Positions 18,106 to 26,536 of a DNA stretch of 64,000 nt are shown piece by piece (within the stretch, counting starts at the first letter, position 1; each line of letters begins with the position of its first letter). This stretch comes from Serratia ficaria. Its GTDB lineage: Bacteria > Pseudomonadota > Gammaproteobacteria > Enterobacterales > Enterobacteriaceae. The DNA lies in contig NZ_LT906479.1 of the NCBI RefSeq assembly GCF_900187015.1, positions 2,604,001 through 2,668,000 on the forward strand, read 5' to 3'. Made by a program: the position numbers and the translations under genes. The notes under the pieces were generated by a model. The model searched no databases. It was not told the DNA's origin and was given only the letters and a program-made list of their open reading frames with translations.

Positions 18106-19011
18106 TTAACGGTGCTGCGGGCGACAAACGTCCAGCACCAGCTGGCGCAGCCAGCGATGAGCGGGATCGGCCTCCACGCGCGGATGCCACATCTGTGAAA
18201 CGGTAATTCCCCGCGTTTTTACCGGCAGCTCAAATACCCAGATCCGGTCTGACGGCTGATGGCGCAGGAAAGAGGCGGGCACCAACGCCACCAGATCCGA
18301 AGCCTGAGCCACGGCCAGCGCAGCGGGAAAGCTCGGCACTACGGCGGCGATGTTGCGCTGCAACCCCAGCTCAGCGAGCGCCTCGTCCACCGGCCCGGTT
18401 ATTCTGCCGCTGCGCGAAGCGACAACGTGCCCGCAGCCGGCATAGCGCCCGGCGGCGATCTCCGCCTCCGCCATCAACGGATGCCCCTTTCTGACCACGC
18501 CGACGAACCGGTCTCTGAACAACGCCTGCAGGCGAATTTCCGGCCCCATATCGCCCAGCACGCCGATTTCAAGATCGACCTGGCCCGCGCGCAGCGGCGC
18601 TGAGCTTTTCTCCGGTTTGGGGGCGAAACGCACCCGCACCCGGGGCGCCGCTTTGGCCGCCGCGGCGATCAGCGCCGGGCCAAAGGCTTCCACAAAGCCG
18701 TCGTTGGTGCGCAGGATAAACGTGCGTTCCAGCTCGGCCGGGCTCAATGCCGAGGCGTCGGGGCGGAGCACGCCGCGGGCTTCAAACACCGCGGTTTGCG
18801 TTCGTTCGCGTATCGCTTCGGCATAGGGAGTCAGCACCATAGTGCGCCCGGCGCGCACCAGCAGCGGATCGCCGGTCACATTGCGCAGGCGGCTGAGCGT
18901 GCGGCTCATGGCCGAGGCGCTCAATCCGAGGCGCCGCGCAGCGCCGACAACGCTGGCCTCCGTCAGCAACGCCTCGAGAGCGAACAGCAAGTTAAGATCG
19001 GGTTCAGCCAT
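18106..19011 (-). CDS. LysR-family transcriptional regulator
   Basis: A protein of about 301 residues with an N-terminal winged HTH (PDLNLLFALEALLTEASVVGAARRLGLSASAMSRTLSRLR) and a LysR substrate domain with low-complexity tail RWLRQLVLDVCRPQHR. I start at the ATG at 19011 (MAEPDLNLL), because the 16 residues before it are unlike the family. It belongs to the NodD/PnbR-like branch that acts on aromatic or quinone-type signals. It is upstream of the small peptide and dipeptidase on the same strand and may control them; the target is inference. Confidence 0.85.
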   Translation of the reverse strand: MAEPDLNLLFALEALLTEASVVGAARRLGLSASAMSRTLSRLRNVTGDPLLVRAGRTMVLTPYAEAIRERTQTAVFEARGVLRPDASALSPAELERTFILRTNDGFVEAFGPALIAAAAKAAPRVRVRFAPKPEKSSAPLRAGQVDLEIGVLGDMGPEIRLQALFRDRFVGVVRKGHPLMAEAEIAAGRYAGCGHVVASRSGRITGPVDEALAELGLQRNIAAVVPSFPAALAVAQASDLVALVPASFLRHQPSDRIWVFELPVKTRGITVSQMWHPRVEADPAHRWLRQLVLDVCRPQHR

Positions 19012-19124
19012 GTCGCGGACTCCTGAGCCAAAGAAAACCTGGGGCGGCGTCTGATGCAAGGTATAAGTGCAAATGCTGTGCCTGCCGTCATCTATTATGC
19101 ATAGATATATTTCCGCTACGACAA

Positions 19125-19157
19125 AAAAGCCGATACCCGCTGCGGGTATCGGCTTTT
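19125..19157 (-). terminator. Rho-independent terminator of dat-ddc
   Basis: A strong hairpin AAAAGCCGATACCC / GGGTATCGGCTTTT, followed on the minus strand by TTTTTTG. It ends the dat-ddc transcript before the LysR gene. Confidence 0.9.
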
Positions 19158-19185
19158 AGCCAGAGAGCAGGGCAGCGCGGAGGGA

Positions 19186-20658
19186 TTACGCGGCCGGCAA
19201 CTGCTCGGCGGTGGTTTCGACCAGCGCCAACAGCAGCTTGATGTCTTCCAGAGTGACCGTCGGGTTCAGCAACGTCATCTTCAGGCAGGTGACGCCGTTG
19301 AACTCGGTCACGCCGACGTTGGCGCGGCCGGATTCCAGCAGGGCATCGCCGATGCGTTGGTTGACAAACGCCACCGCCGAACTGCCGCACACGTCCAGCC
19401 GCTGCGGACGATAGCGGAACAGCACGCTGGCCAGCTGCGGCTGCATCACCAGCTCCAGCGCCGGGCAATCGGCAATATAGCGCGCAACCTGTTGCGCCAG
19501 CGTGACGCCATGATCGATGATCTCGGCGTACTGCTTCTGGCCCAGCGCCTCCAGCCCCATCCACAGCTTCAAGGCGTCGAAGCGGCGGGTGGTCTGCAGC
19601 GATTTGGAGACCAGGTTCGGTACGCCCTGAGCTTCATCGAACTCGGAGTTCAGGTAGGCCGCCTGATAGCGCATCAGCTCATAGTGGCGGGCTTCTTTCA
19701 GCAGGAAGGCGCCGCAGCTGATGGTCTGGAAGAATTGCTTGTGGAAGTCCAGCGTAATGGAGTCCACCAGCTCAATGCCGTCCAGGTAGTCGCGGTATTT
19801 TTCAGACAGCAGCAGCGCGCCGCCCCAGGCCGCATCCACATGCACCCAGATCTGGTGTTCCGCCGCCAGGGCGGCGATCGCGCGCAGCGGATCGATAGCG
19901 CCGGCGTCGGTGGTGCCCGCGGTGGCGACGATCGCCAGGATCTGTTCGCCATTGGCTTGCGCCTGCGCCACTTTCTCGGCCAGATCGTTCAGGTCCATCC
20001 GCGCGAATTGATCGGTTTTCACCAGCGTAACGGACTGATACCCCAGGCCGAGCAGCGCCATGTTCTTTTGCACCGAGAAGTGGGCGTTTTCCGAGCACAG
20101 CACTTTAATCTTCCGCAGGTCACCCGCCAAACCGTCCTGCTGAACAGAGTGACCCTGGCGCGCGAAGAAGGCGTCGCGCGCCAGCATCAGGCCCATCAGG
20201 TTGCTTTGGGTTCCGCCGCTGGTGAACACCCCGGCATCGCCAGGCTGATAACCGACCTGGGTGCGCAGCCATTCGATCAGCTTCATCTCGATGAGGGTGG
20301 CCGAGGGGCTTTGATCCCAGGAGTCCATGCTCTGGTTGGTGGCGTTGATCAGCACTTCGGCGGCCTGGCTGACGACCAGGCTCGGGCAATGCAGGTGCGC
20401 GACGCACTGCGGGTGATGCACCGACAGGCTGTCCTTCAGGAAGTACTCGATCGCGCGTTCGATAGCCGCCTGGTTGCCCAGGCCCTGCGGATTGAAATCC
20501 AGCTGGATGCGTTCGCGCAGTTCGGCAACGGTTTTCCCCTGATACATTTCGGGTTGTTGCAGCCACTGCACCACCGCCTGGCTGCTCTGGGCGATCGCCT
20601 GCTGGTATGCCTCGGTGCTTTGCGCCGAGGCCGCCAGAATAGGGTTTAACTTGGACAT
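19186..20658 (-). CDS. ddc: L-2,4-diaminobutyrate decarboxylase
   Basis: A 490-residue PLP-dependent group II decarboxylase that turns L-2,4-diaminobutyrate into 1,3-diaminopropane. The PLP lysine is in SITLDFHKQFFQ. Other signatures are GVFTSGGTQSNLMGLMLARD and WVHVDAAWGGALLLSEKYR. It lies 15 bases after dat, and the dat-ddc gene pair is the standard 1,3-diaminopropane pathway of Acinetobacter, Vibrio and several Enterobacterales. The product can feed norspermidine or siderophore chemistry. Confidence 0.93.
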   Translation of the reverse strand: MSKLNPILAASAQSTEAYQQAIAQSSQAVVQWLQQPEMYQGKTVAELRERIQLDFNPQGLGNQAAIERAIEYFLKDSLSVHHPQCVAHLHCPSLVVSQAAEVLINATNQSMDSWDQSPSATLIEMKLIEWLRTQVGYQPGDAGVFTSGGTQSNLMGLMLARDAFFARQGHSVQQDGLAGDLRKIKVLCSENAHFSVQKNMALLGLGYQSVTLVKTDQFARMDLNDLAEKVAQAQANGEQILAIVATAGTTDAGAIDPLRAIAALAAEHQIWVHVDAAWGGALLLSEKYRDYLDGIELVDSITLDFHKQFFQTISCGAFLLKEARHYELMRYQAAYLNSEFDEAQGVPNLVSKSLQTTRRFDALKLWMGLEALGQKQYAEIIDHGVTLAQQVARYIADCPALELVMQPQLASVLFRYRPQRLDVCGSSAVAFVNQRIGDALLESGRANVGVTEFNGVTCLKMTLLNPTVTLEDIKLLLALVETTAEQLPAA

Positions 20659-20673
20659 TAAGCTCTTACTCCA

Positions 20674-22059
20674 TCACACCGGTTTGATGCCTGCGGCTAA
20701 CAGGGCGTGTTCAAATTTATCCAGGAAAATACCCAATTCGTCGTTGGTGATCAGCAGCGAAGGCAGCAGACGCAGCACGCAGCCGTTACGGCCGCCGCGC
20801 TCGAGGATCAGACCGGCTTCGAAGCATTTTTTCTGCAGCAAGGCGGACAACGCACCGTCGGCAGGGTAGCTGCCCATGTGGTCCGGGGCTTCGTTCGGCT
20901 TCACGATCTCGATGCCGATCATCAGGCCCAGGCCGCGCACGTTGCCAATGACCGGATAGCGTTTCTGCAGCTCGGCCAGCCGGGCTTTCAGCCATTCGCC
21001 CTGGGCGGCGACCTTATCGGCGACCTGATTTTCCTTGAGGTACTTCAGCGTGGTCAGGCCGGTGGCCATCGCCAGCTGGTTGCCGCGGAAGGTGCCGGTG
21101 TGGTGGCCGGGTTCCCAGGCGTCGAACTGCTTCTTGATGCCCAATACCGCCAACGGCAGGCCGCCGCCGACCGCTTTGGACATCACGATGATGTCTGGCT
21201 CAATGCCGGCGTGCTCGAAGGCGAACAGCTTGCCCGTGCGGGCGAAACCAGCCTGAACTTCGTCGATAATCAGCAAAATGCCGTGTTCCTGGGTGACTTT
21301 GCGAATGCGCTGCAGCCACTCGGCCGGGGCCGGGTTGACGCCGCCTTCGCCCTGAACCGCTTCCAGGATCACCGCGGCAGGTTTGCGCACGCCGCTCTCG
21401 ACGTCGTTGATCAGGTTTTCGAAGTAGTAGGTCAATGCCTTGACGCCCGCTTCGCCGCCGATGCCCAGCGGGCAGCGGTACAGGTGCGGATAAGGCATAA
21501 ACTGCACTTCCGGCATCATGCCGTTGATCGCTTCTTTCGGCGATAGGTTGCCGGTGACCGACAGCGCGCCGTGGGTCATGCCGTGGTAGCCGCCGGAGAA
21601 GCTGATCACGCCGGAACGGCCGGTGTATTTTTTGGCGAGCTTCAGCGCGGCTTCAACCGCATCGGCGCCGGAAGGGCCGCAGAACTGCAGGCAATACTCT
21701 TTGCCTTGTCCTGGCAACAGCGAGAGCAGGTAATCGGAGAATTGATCTTTTAACGGCGTGGTCAGATCAAGGGTATGTAACGGCAAGCCGCTGGTAATGA
21801 CATTTTGGATGCTTTGCAATACGTCAGGGTGGTTATGGCCAAGCGCCAGCGTTCCCGCCCCAGCCAGGCAATCAAGATATTGATTATTCTCAACATCAGT
21901 GATCCAGACGCCCTGAGCCTGCGCAATTGCCAACGGCAGTTTGCGTGGATAACTCCTGACATTAGACTCAAATTCGGCCTGTCTTGCCAAATAGGTTTCA
22001 TTGTTTCCATTTAATGAATTCGCAACTAAAGTGTCAATACGGACTTTATCCGTCATCAT
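20674..22059 (-). CDS. dat: Diaminobutyrate--2-oxoglutarate aminotransferase
   Basis: A 461-residue class III PLP aminotransferase that makes L-2,4-diaminobutyrate from aspartate semialdehyde with glutamate as donor. The PLP lysine is in [17 protein letters not shown]. The [23 protein letters not shown] segment binds the phosphate. A GGAGAG ribosome site precedes two consecutive ATG codons at 22059 and 22056. It is the first gene of dat-ddc, with a long non-coding stretch upstream. Confidence 0.94.
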   Translation of the reverse strand: MMTDKVRIDTLVANSLNGNNETYLARQAEFESNVRSYPRKLPLAIAQAQGVWITDVENNQYLDCLAGAGTLALGHNHPDVLQSIQNVITSGLPLHTLDLTTPLKDQFSDYLLSLLPGQGKEYCLQFCGPSGADAVEAALKLAKKYTGRSGVISFSGGYHGMTHGALSVTGNLSPKEAINGMMPEVQFMPYPHLYRCPLGIGGEAGVKALTYYFENLINDVESGVRKPAAVILEAVQGEGGVNPAPAEWLQRIRKVTQEHGILLIIDEVQAGFARTGKLFAFEHAGIEPDIIVMSKAVGGGLPLAVLGIKKQFDAWEPGHHTGTFRGNQLAMATGLTTLKYLKENQVADKVAAQGEWLKARLAELQKRYPVIGNVRGLGLMIGIEIVKPNEAPDHMGSYPADGALSALLQKKCFEAGLILERGGRNGCVLRLLPSLLITNDELGIFLDKFEHALLAAGIKPV

Positions 22060-22749
22060 ATCTCTCCTACAACCGGGGGTATCAGTACGCCCTGATTGAA
22101 TTAATAAAATTAAGAAAATAGTTACCCTGTGAAAAACGCGACCAATATATGGCTTTTTAGTCTGGGACTCAATAGCTTATTTTGTGTTGATTTGTTTAGA
22201 TTTTTCCTATGGCAATCAATAGGTTGTTGATTTATTGACCGTTCGTTCGCCCGTTAAAACATAACAATTGTTTAACATGGCACGAAAATCCTCCCCGCCG
22301 CCGGTTCGAGCATGAAGTTAATCTGTTTTATTCTTGAGGGGACTTTTTCCGTAAATAACAGAAATAGAAAATAAATATTCGGTTTTGTCGGCCCGGGCGC
22401 GTCGCGACAGCCGGGTTATATACGTAATATTTGTATTGGATATACCGGCTCCTGATTAAAAAATGCCGGCATCTCTGGCGGCGATTTATCTCAGATTTCG
22501 CGCAGCGGCAGGATGGGGCAGGGATCTCGCCGACGGGATTTTTGCGCCTATGGCGCAGGTCCTATATATTTATTAGCAGGCTCTGAATCAGGCAAGCGCA
22601 TCAGTGCGTCAGAGGCCAGTTTAATCAGTTTGCAAAGATGTTGACGGAGCATGTGCTTTCGGCAGCGACGGCCAGGCAGTAAGGACAATATTGCGTCTTG
22701 GCCGCGCCCCGGGAGAGGAACACCCATTCACAGGTTACGAGGAACTATC
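22060..22749. other. 690-base non-coding region between dat and the cupin gene
   Basis: I find no supportable gene. The dat-proximal half is AT-rich and should hold the dat promoter. It contains an imperfect inverted repeat around 22252-22278 (TTAAAACA...TGTTTAA). A small hairpin TGCGCC / GGCGCA lies at 22543-22557, and a KOPS octamer at 22516. Several short C-rich and AT-rich blocks alternate. An unannotated small RNA or long leader is possible but cannot be shown from sequence alone. Confidence 0.4.
22516..22523 (+). other. KOPS octamer, plus strand
   Basis: GGGCAGGG matches GGGNAGGG and points toward dif. Confidence 0.6.
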
Positions 22750-23067
22750 ATGCATAAAAGAACGCTGGCGTCACTGCACTACGAGAACATGCCTTACGCT
22801 GGGGTGCATTACCACATATTGAAACGTGAGGGGCAAGGACATACGGCGCTGTTGAAACTTGATGCGGGCAGCCACCAATCAGCCCGCTTGCATCCGGGCT
22901 GGGTCAAGCTGATGGTTCTGAGCGGTGAGCTCAAGATTGGCGAACAAACGTTGCAGTCTCATGAAATGTTGATGATCCCGGCTAACACCGCCTACACGGT
23001 GGATGCCGTCACCGAGGTCATTTGCCTGGCGATCTCCGAACTGGACGGGGTGGAGCTGGCCCGCTGA
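22750..23067 (+). CDS. Cupin-domain protein, ChrR-cupin-like
   Basis: A 105-residue single-domain cupin (HYHILKREGQGHTALLKLDAGS, LHPGWVKLMVLSGELKIGEQTL, HEMLMIPANTAYTVDAVTE). It has the pattern of the ChrR anti-sigma cupin domain, but neither a zinc-binding anti-sigma domain nor a sigma-factor gene is nearby. GAGGAA just upstream selects the ATG at 22750. It could be a small metal-dependent sensor or enzyme; the function is unknown. Confidence 0.75.
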   Translation: MHKRTLASLHYENMPYAGVHYHILKREGQGHTALLKLDAGSHQSARLHPGWVKLMVLSGELKIGEQTLQSHEMLMIPANTAYTVDAVTEVICLAISELDGVELAR

Positions 23068-23131
23068 AGACCGGCTCTCGCCGGCAGCGACAAGCTGCCG
23101 GCGCAAGGATCCGCAATACCACAACGCCGCC

Positions 23132-24757
23132 TTACCGCGCTTGGTTTTCTCCCAGGAAGAAATACCACAAGGGTATCGACAGCAGCCCGGTAAACACCAA
23201 CGTATAGAGCAGCACCATCATGCTCTGCATCACATACATCTGTGCGCTCCAGTCGCCGAACGGCACCTGATACTGATCAACCATGCCGCCGAGGATGGCT
23301 TTGCCCAATATGCCGCCGATAATCACGGCGACGGTCGCCACGGCGAGCAGGAATTTGCGCGCCGCCGATTGCCGGGCGGATAACGGTGCGGCGCGCCCGC
23401 TGCGCCAGCGCAAAACATCGGCCGACATAAATGCCAGCAGGCTGCCGCCCATCAGCGGCAGAGCATAGCCCAGCGTTAACGCAACCAGCAGCGTAACGCA
23501 ACGCCCCGCGCCCGAAAGCGCCAGCCAGGCGGCGAACAGCGTATGCACCGGATTCGCTTCCCCCGCCGCAGGGCGGCGTAGCCACCACATGCGGTATCCC
23601 AACCCGATCATCACACACAGGCCAAGGCCAAAGGCGGCCAGCATCAGCTGGTTGGCAAGGCCGAACAAGACGCCCATATGGGCGTCAATCCCCCAGCGGG
23701 TCAGTTTGGCGATGAGAGGGAATTTATCGAACCGGACCTGATCGATAACCGAAAAATGGCGGGGGGCCAGCGCCACGGCGTCAACCTGGGTGGGCCAGCT
23801 GCGATCCACTTCGCTTACCGTCCAGGCCTTGCCTTCCCCTTTAGGCTGGCGCAATTCCACCCTGGCGGCATCGATGCCGGCGGCGCGGGCGGCCTGCAGC
23901 GCCTTTTCCCAGTCGCCGTTCGCGGCGTTGACCGGCATCACCATTCCGGCCATATCCGCCCCCCGATGTTCCGCATGGGGATCGGCGGGCGTGGCGGCAT
24001 CGTCACGCAGGCTGGTGTTGACCTGCGGCGTCAGCCAGCCCAGGCCAGAGCGCAGGGCGTCGATATTGCCGCCGGCCCACTGCGACCAGGTTAACCCCGT
24101 CGCCGAGAAGAAAAGCAGCCCGGCCAGCAGCACGATGCCGAGCGTGATGTGCCAATGCCGGCTGACGGCGAAGCGGCCGTTAACGCGCCTGGCTTTGCGG
24201 CGAGGCCGCGTGCCCAGCCACAACGCCACGCCGCCCAGCGCGGCCACCCACAGCCAGGATGCGGCGAGCTCGCTGTAATTGCGCCCCGGATCGCCCAGCA
24301 GCAGGCTGCTGTGCAGCTTATCCAGCCAGGTACGCAGCGGCAATACGCCGGAGGTGCCGTATACCGCCATATCGCCCCGGATAGCCAGAGTGTAAGGATC
24401 CACGAATATCGCCCGCGACTCTGAGGCGCCGAGCGCGGGGTCGACGAACTGCACTCGCGTGGTATCCGTCGCCTCCGGCGCAGGCCGGATGGCGTAGATT
24501 CGCGCTTCGGGACCGACGTGACGGCGAGCGGCGGCGATCTGCCCGGCCAGCGGTTTGGCCTGGCCCTGCGGCTGGGTAAACAGCGCGTCCCGATACAGCG
24601 CGTTTTCGAGCTGCGGGGTCAGAACGTACAGCGTGCCGGTGAGGGCGGCAATCAAGATAAAAGGGGCGACGAACAGACCGATATAAAAATGCAGTCGTCG
24701 GATGAGGTTAAGCATCGCACCGCGCTGCGGCGCGGCCGGTGTGGCGAAAGAAGACAT
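23132..24757 (-). CDS. PepSY-associated TM helix membrane protein (PiuB/iron- or copper-linked)
   Basis: A 541-residue inner-membrane protein of the PepSY-TM family. The first helix is FYIGLFVAPFILIAALTGTLYVL. Periplasmic PepSY-like segments follow, then further helices (HITLGIVLLAGLLFFSATGLTWSQW, LGLCVMIGLGYRMWW, and a C-terminal set). A Met/His-rich stretch (HAEHRGADMAGMVMP) sits in the periplasmic part. Family members reduce or handle iron-siderophore or metal complexes. The neighbouring His/Met-rich DUF2946 gene (upstream, same strand) supports a metal role, probably copper or iron. Confidence 0.8.
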   Translation of the reverse strand: MSSFATPAAPQRGAMLNLIRRLHFYIGLFVAPFILIAALTGTLYVLTPQLENALYRDALFTQPQGQAKPLAGQIAAARRHVGPEARIYAIRPAPEATDTTRVQFVDPALGASESRAIFVDPYTLAIRGDMAVYGTSGVLPLRTWLDKLHSSLLLGDPGRNYSELAASWLWVAALGGVALWLGTRPRRKARRVNGRFAVSRHWHITLGIVLLAGLLFFSATGLTWSQWAGGNIDALRSGLGWLTPQVNTSLRDDAATPADPHAEHRGADMAGMVMPVNAANGDWEKALQAARAAGIDAARVELRQPKGEGKAWTVSEVDRSWPTQVDAVALAPRHFSVIDQVRFDKFPLIAKLTRWGIDAHMGVLFGLANQLMLAAFGLGLCVMIGLGYRMWWLRRPAAGEANPVHTLFAAWLALSGAGRCVTLLVALTLGYALPLMGGSLLAFMSADVLRWRSGRAAPLSARQSAARKFLLAVATVAVIIGGILGKAILGGMVDQYQVPFGDWSAQMYVMQSMMVLLYTLVFTGLLSIPLWYFFLGENQAR

Positions 24758-24828
24758 GGCCGTTCTCGTTTTTCAAAAGGTGTGCGCAGGCAGACCCCTC
24801 GCAATCAAGCGGGCGGATTTACCCAGTA

Positions 24829-25287
24829 TCAGGAAACGAAGAAAAACGGCGGGGCGGGCGGCGCTCTGGGGCGCTGGCGCAGGGCTAAACGGCGTATCGA
24901 AGGCGGCAGGAGCCGCACCGGCCGGGGCGCCTGAGCGATGCGCGTCATCAGCCAAAGCAGCGGCGCAAAAAGCCACAGCAGCAGCGGCACGTGGATCAAC
25001 AGTTCGCAATAACCGCAGGCGATGTCTTCGCCCATCCCCATCGCATGATGGCCGGTCCCGGCGGGCGGATCCGGCATGGCCATGGGGTGTGAGTGGGCCA
25101 TATGCGACATGGCGGGGGCATCGTCCGCCGGCGTTACGGCGCTGGCCGCTTCGGCCGGGTTTGCGCTGCCCATCCCCTGATGATGCATCAGCGATTTCGA
25201 CACCGTCGGCGCCACAAACAGCAGCAGCACCGCGAGAATGGCGGTGCAGGCGGTAAGGCGCTGCTGTCGGAGGCGTGACATTCTCAT
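24829..25287 (-). CDS. DUF2946 protein, His/Met-rich
   Basis: A 152-residue small protein with an N-terminal membrane helix (TACTAILAVLLLFVAPTVSKS). The stretch MSHMAHSHPMAMPD and GHHAMGMGEDIACGYCELLIH suits copper or another soft metal. A second hydrophobic segment precedes a basic, Pro-rich tail. The CGYC-LLIH motif is the DUF2946 signature. It lies 71 bases upstream of the PepSY gene on the same strand, probably one operon. A paralogue with the same motif lies at 42444-42875 next to a copper-type receptor. Confidence 0.8.
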   Translation of the reverse strand: MRMSRLRQQRLTACTAILAVLLLFVAPTVSKSLMHHQGMGSANPAEAASAVTPADDAPAMSHMAHSHPMAMPDPPAGTGHHAMGMGEDIACGYCELLIHVPLLLWLFAPLLWLMTRIAQAPRPVRLLPPSIRRLALRQRPRAPPAPPFFFVS

Positions 25288-25395
25288 CGCATGAGGATAA
25301 CCCGGGTTGAGGCGTTCGATCAGGCGGGTAGTGTAACCCGCGATCCCTCGGGTTGTGAACGAAAAGTGAGGGCGGGAAAAGATCCCCGCGCGCGC

Positions 25396-25539
25396 CTATG
25401 TTCTTGTCAGTTCATGGCTGTCGGCGAGCAGCTCGTGTATTTCTTTTGGAGCGAGTGGGCTGGAAAGAAGCAGGCTGATCCAGTGCTCTTTGTTCATATG
25501 GTAAGCGGGTAATCGCCCTGAGTGAAGGCGGGCACAACG
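25396..25539 (-). pseudogene. MmcQ/YjbR-family remnant (5'-truncated)
   Basis: On the minus strand the frame reads RLPAYHMNKEHWISLLLSS and then PLAPKEIHELLADSHELTRT before a TAG at 25396-25398. PAYHMNKxHW is the hallmark of the C-terminal part of MmcQ/YjbR proteins (about 115 residues when whole). The N-terminal two thirds are absent: upstream lies the TetR operator region. The right boundary is approximate. Genes of this family often sit divergent from a TetR gene, as here. Confidence 0.6.
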
Positions 25540-25541
25540 AT

Positions 25542-25563
25542 TGACTAATTTATAAATCGGTCA
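25542..25563. promoter_or_regulatory. Probable TetR operator palindrome
   Basis: A near-perfect 22-bp palindrome TGAC-TA-ATTTATAAAT-CG-GTCA lies 39 bases before the TetR start and just upstream of the MmcQ/YjbR remnant. Only two symmetric positions break the symmetry. Size and place fit a TetR-family autoregulatory operator. Confidence 0.65.
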
Positions 25564-25602
25564 CTCGTTGTCAATCAAAGTATGCCGCGTTAAGCTAGGG
25601 GC

Positions 25603-26217
25603 ATGACGAGAAAAAACAACGCACTCAGCACGCGCGGCCCCGTGGATCACGGCATTCGCGATCAGGTCGTGGAGGCCGCCACGGCCTATTTCGGGCATTA
25701 CGGGTACGAAAAAACCACGGTGTCCGACCTGGCCAAGGCTATCGGTTTCTCCAAGGCTTATATCTACAAATTCTTTGAGTCCAAGCAGGCCATCGGCGAA
25801 GTGATCTGCAGCAACCGGTTGGCGATGATCATGGCGGTGGTCAACGCGGCGATCGCGGATGCGCCCAGCGCCACAGAGAAGCTGAGGCGCCTGTTCCGAA
25901 CGCTCTCAGAGACCGGCAGCGACTTATTCTTCCATGACCGCAAGCTCTATGACATCGCCGCCGTGGCCGCACGCGATCAATGGCCTTCGGCGCAGGAGCA
26001 TGAAGCCCGGCTGCTGCGCGTCATCGAGCAGATCCTGCGGGAAGGGCGTGAATCGGGCGAGTTCGAACGCAAGACCCCGCTGGATGAAACCGCCGGCGCC
26101 ATCTATCTGACGATGCGGCCCTATATCAACCCGGTACAGCTGCAATACAACCTGGATACCGCCAGCGAGGCGGCGGTGCTGCTTTCCGCATTGGTACTGC
26201 GCAGCTTATCCCCTTAA
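25603..26217 (+). CDS. TetR/AcrR-family transcriptional regulator
   Basis: A 204-residue regulator. Its N-terminal HTH reads VEAATAYFGHYGYEKTTVSDLAKAIGFSKAYIYKFFESKQAIGE, followed by an all-helical ligand domain. It probably represses its own promoter through the 22-bp palindrome upstream and once controlled the now broken MmcQ/YjbR gene. The downstream gene 319 bases away is on the same strand but is separated by a long gap. The ligand is unknown. Confidence 0.88.
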   Translation: MTRKNNALSTRGPVDHGIRDQVVEAATAYFGHYGYEKTTVSDLAKAIGFSKAYIYKFFESKQAIGEVICSNRLAMIMAVVNAAIADAPSATEKLRRLFRTLSETGSDLFFHDRKLYDIAAVAARDQWPSAQEHEARLLRVIEQILREGRESGEFERKTPLDETAGAIYLTMRPYINPVQLQYNLDTASEAAVLLSALVLRSLSP

Positions 26218-26536
26218 TAGATTTTTTGGCCATGGGTATCATTGGCCACAAACCTGAGAATGCATCCTTTAGATTGTCCCTTCAATCAGGGAACCCCATG
26301 CCTCGGCTCACCAGCTGAAACCTTACAGCAAACTCAAGATGTTGGGTGATGAAGATCACTTAATTCTGCACATGCAATCTATTTTTTTCATATTTAATAG
26401 ATTTTCATCGCATTATTCCTAAAGGTTAATTGATTGTTGCCGGAAGAGTGAGCGGCATCTCTTTTTCATGGGCCGTAGAGTTCTATTTTTTAATCGTTAT
26501 AGCTTAAACCTTTCAGCTAACGATAAGGACGACATC
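26218..26536. other. 319-base gap before the DUF4432 gene
   Basis: No supportable gene. It includes paired TGGCCA hexamers (about 26227-26250) shortly after the TetR stop and then AT-rich sequence that should carry the promoter of the DUF4432 gene. The latter ends in an AAGGA ribosome site. Confidence 0.4.

Noticed and set aside
25291..25512. A 73-codon plus-strand frame downstream of the DUF2946 start
   Set aside because: The opposite strand carries the recognisable MmcQ/YjbR remnant; the plus-strand translation has no features.
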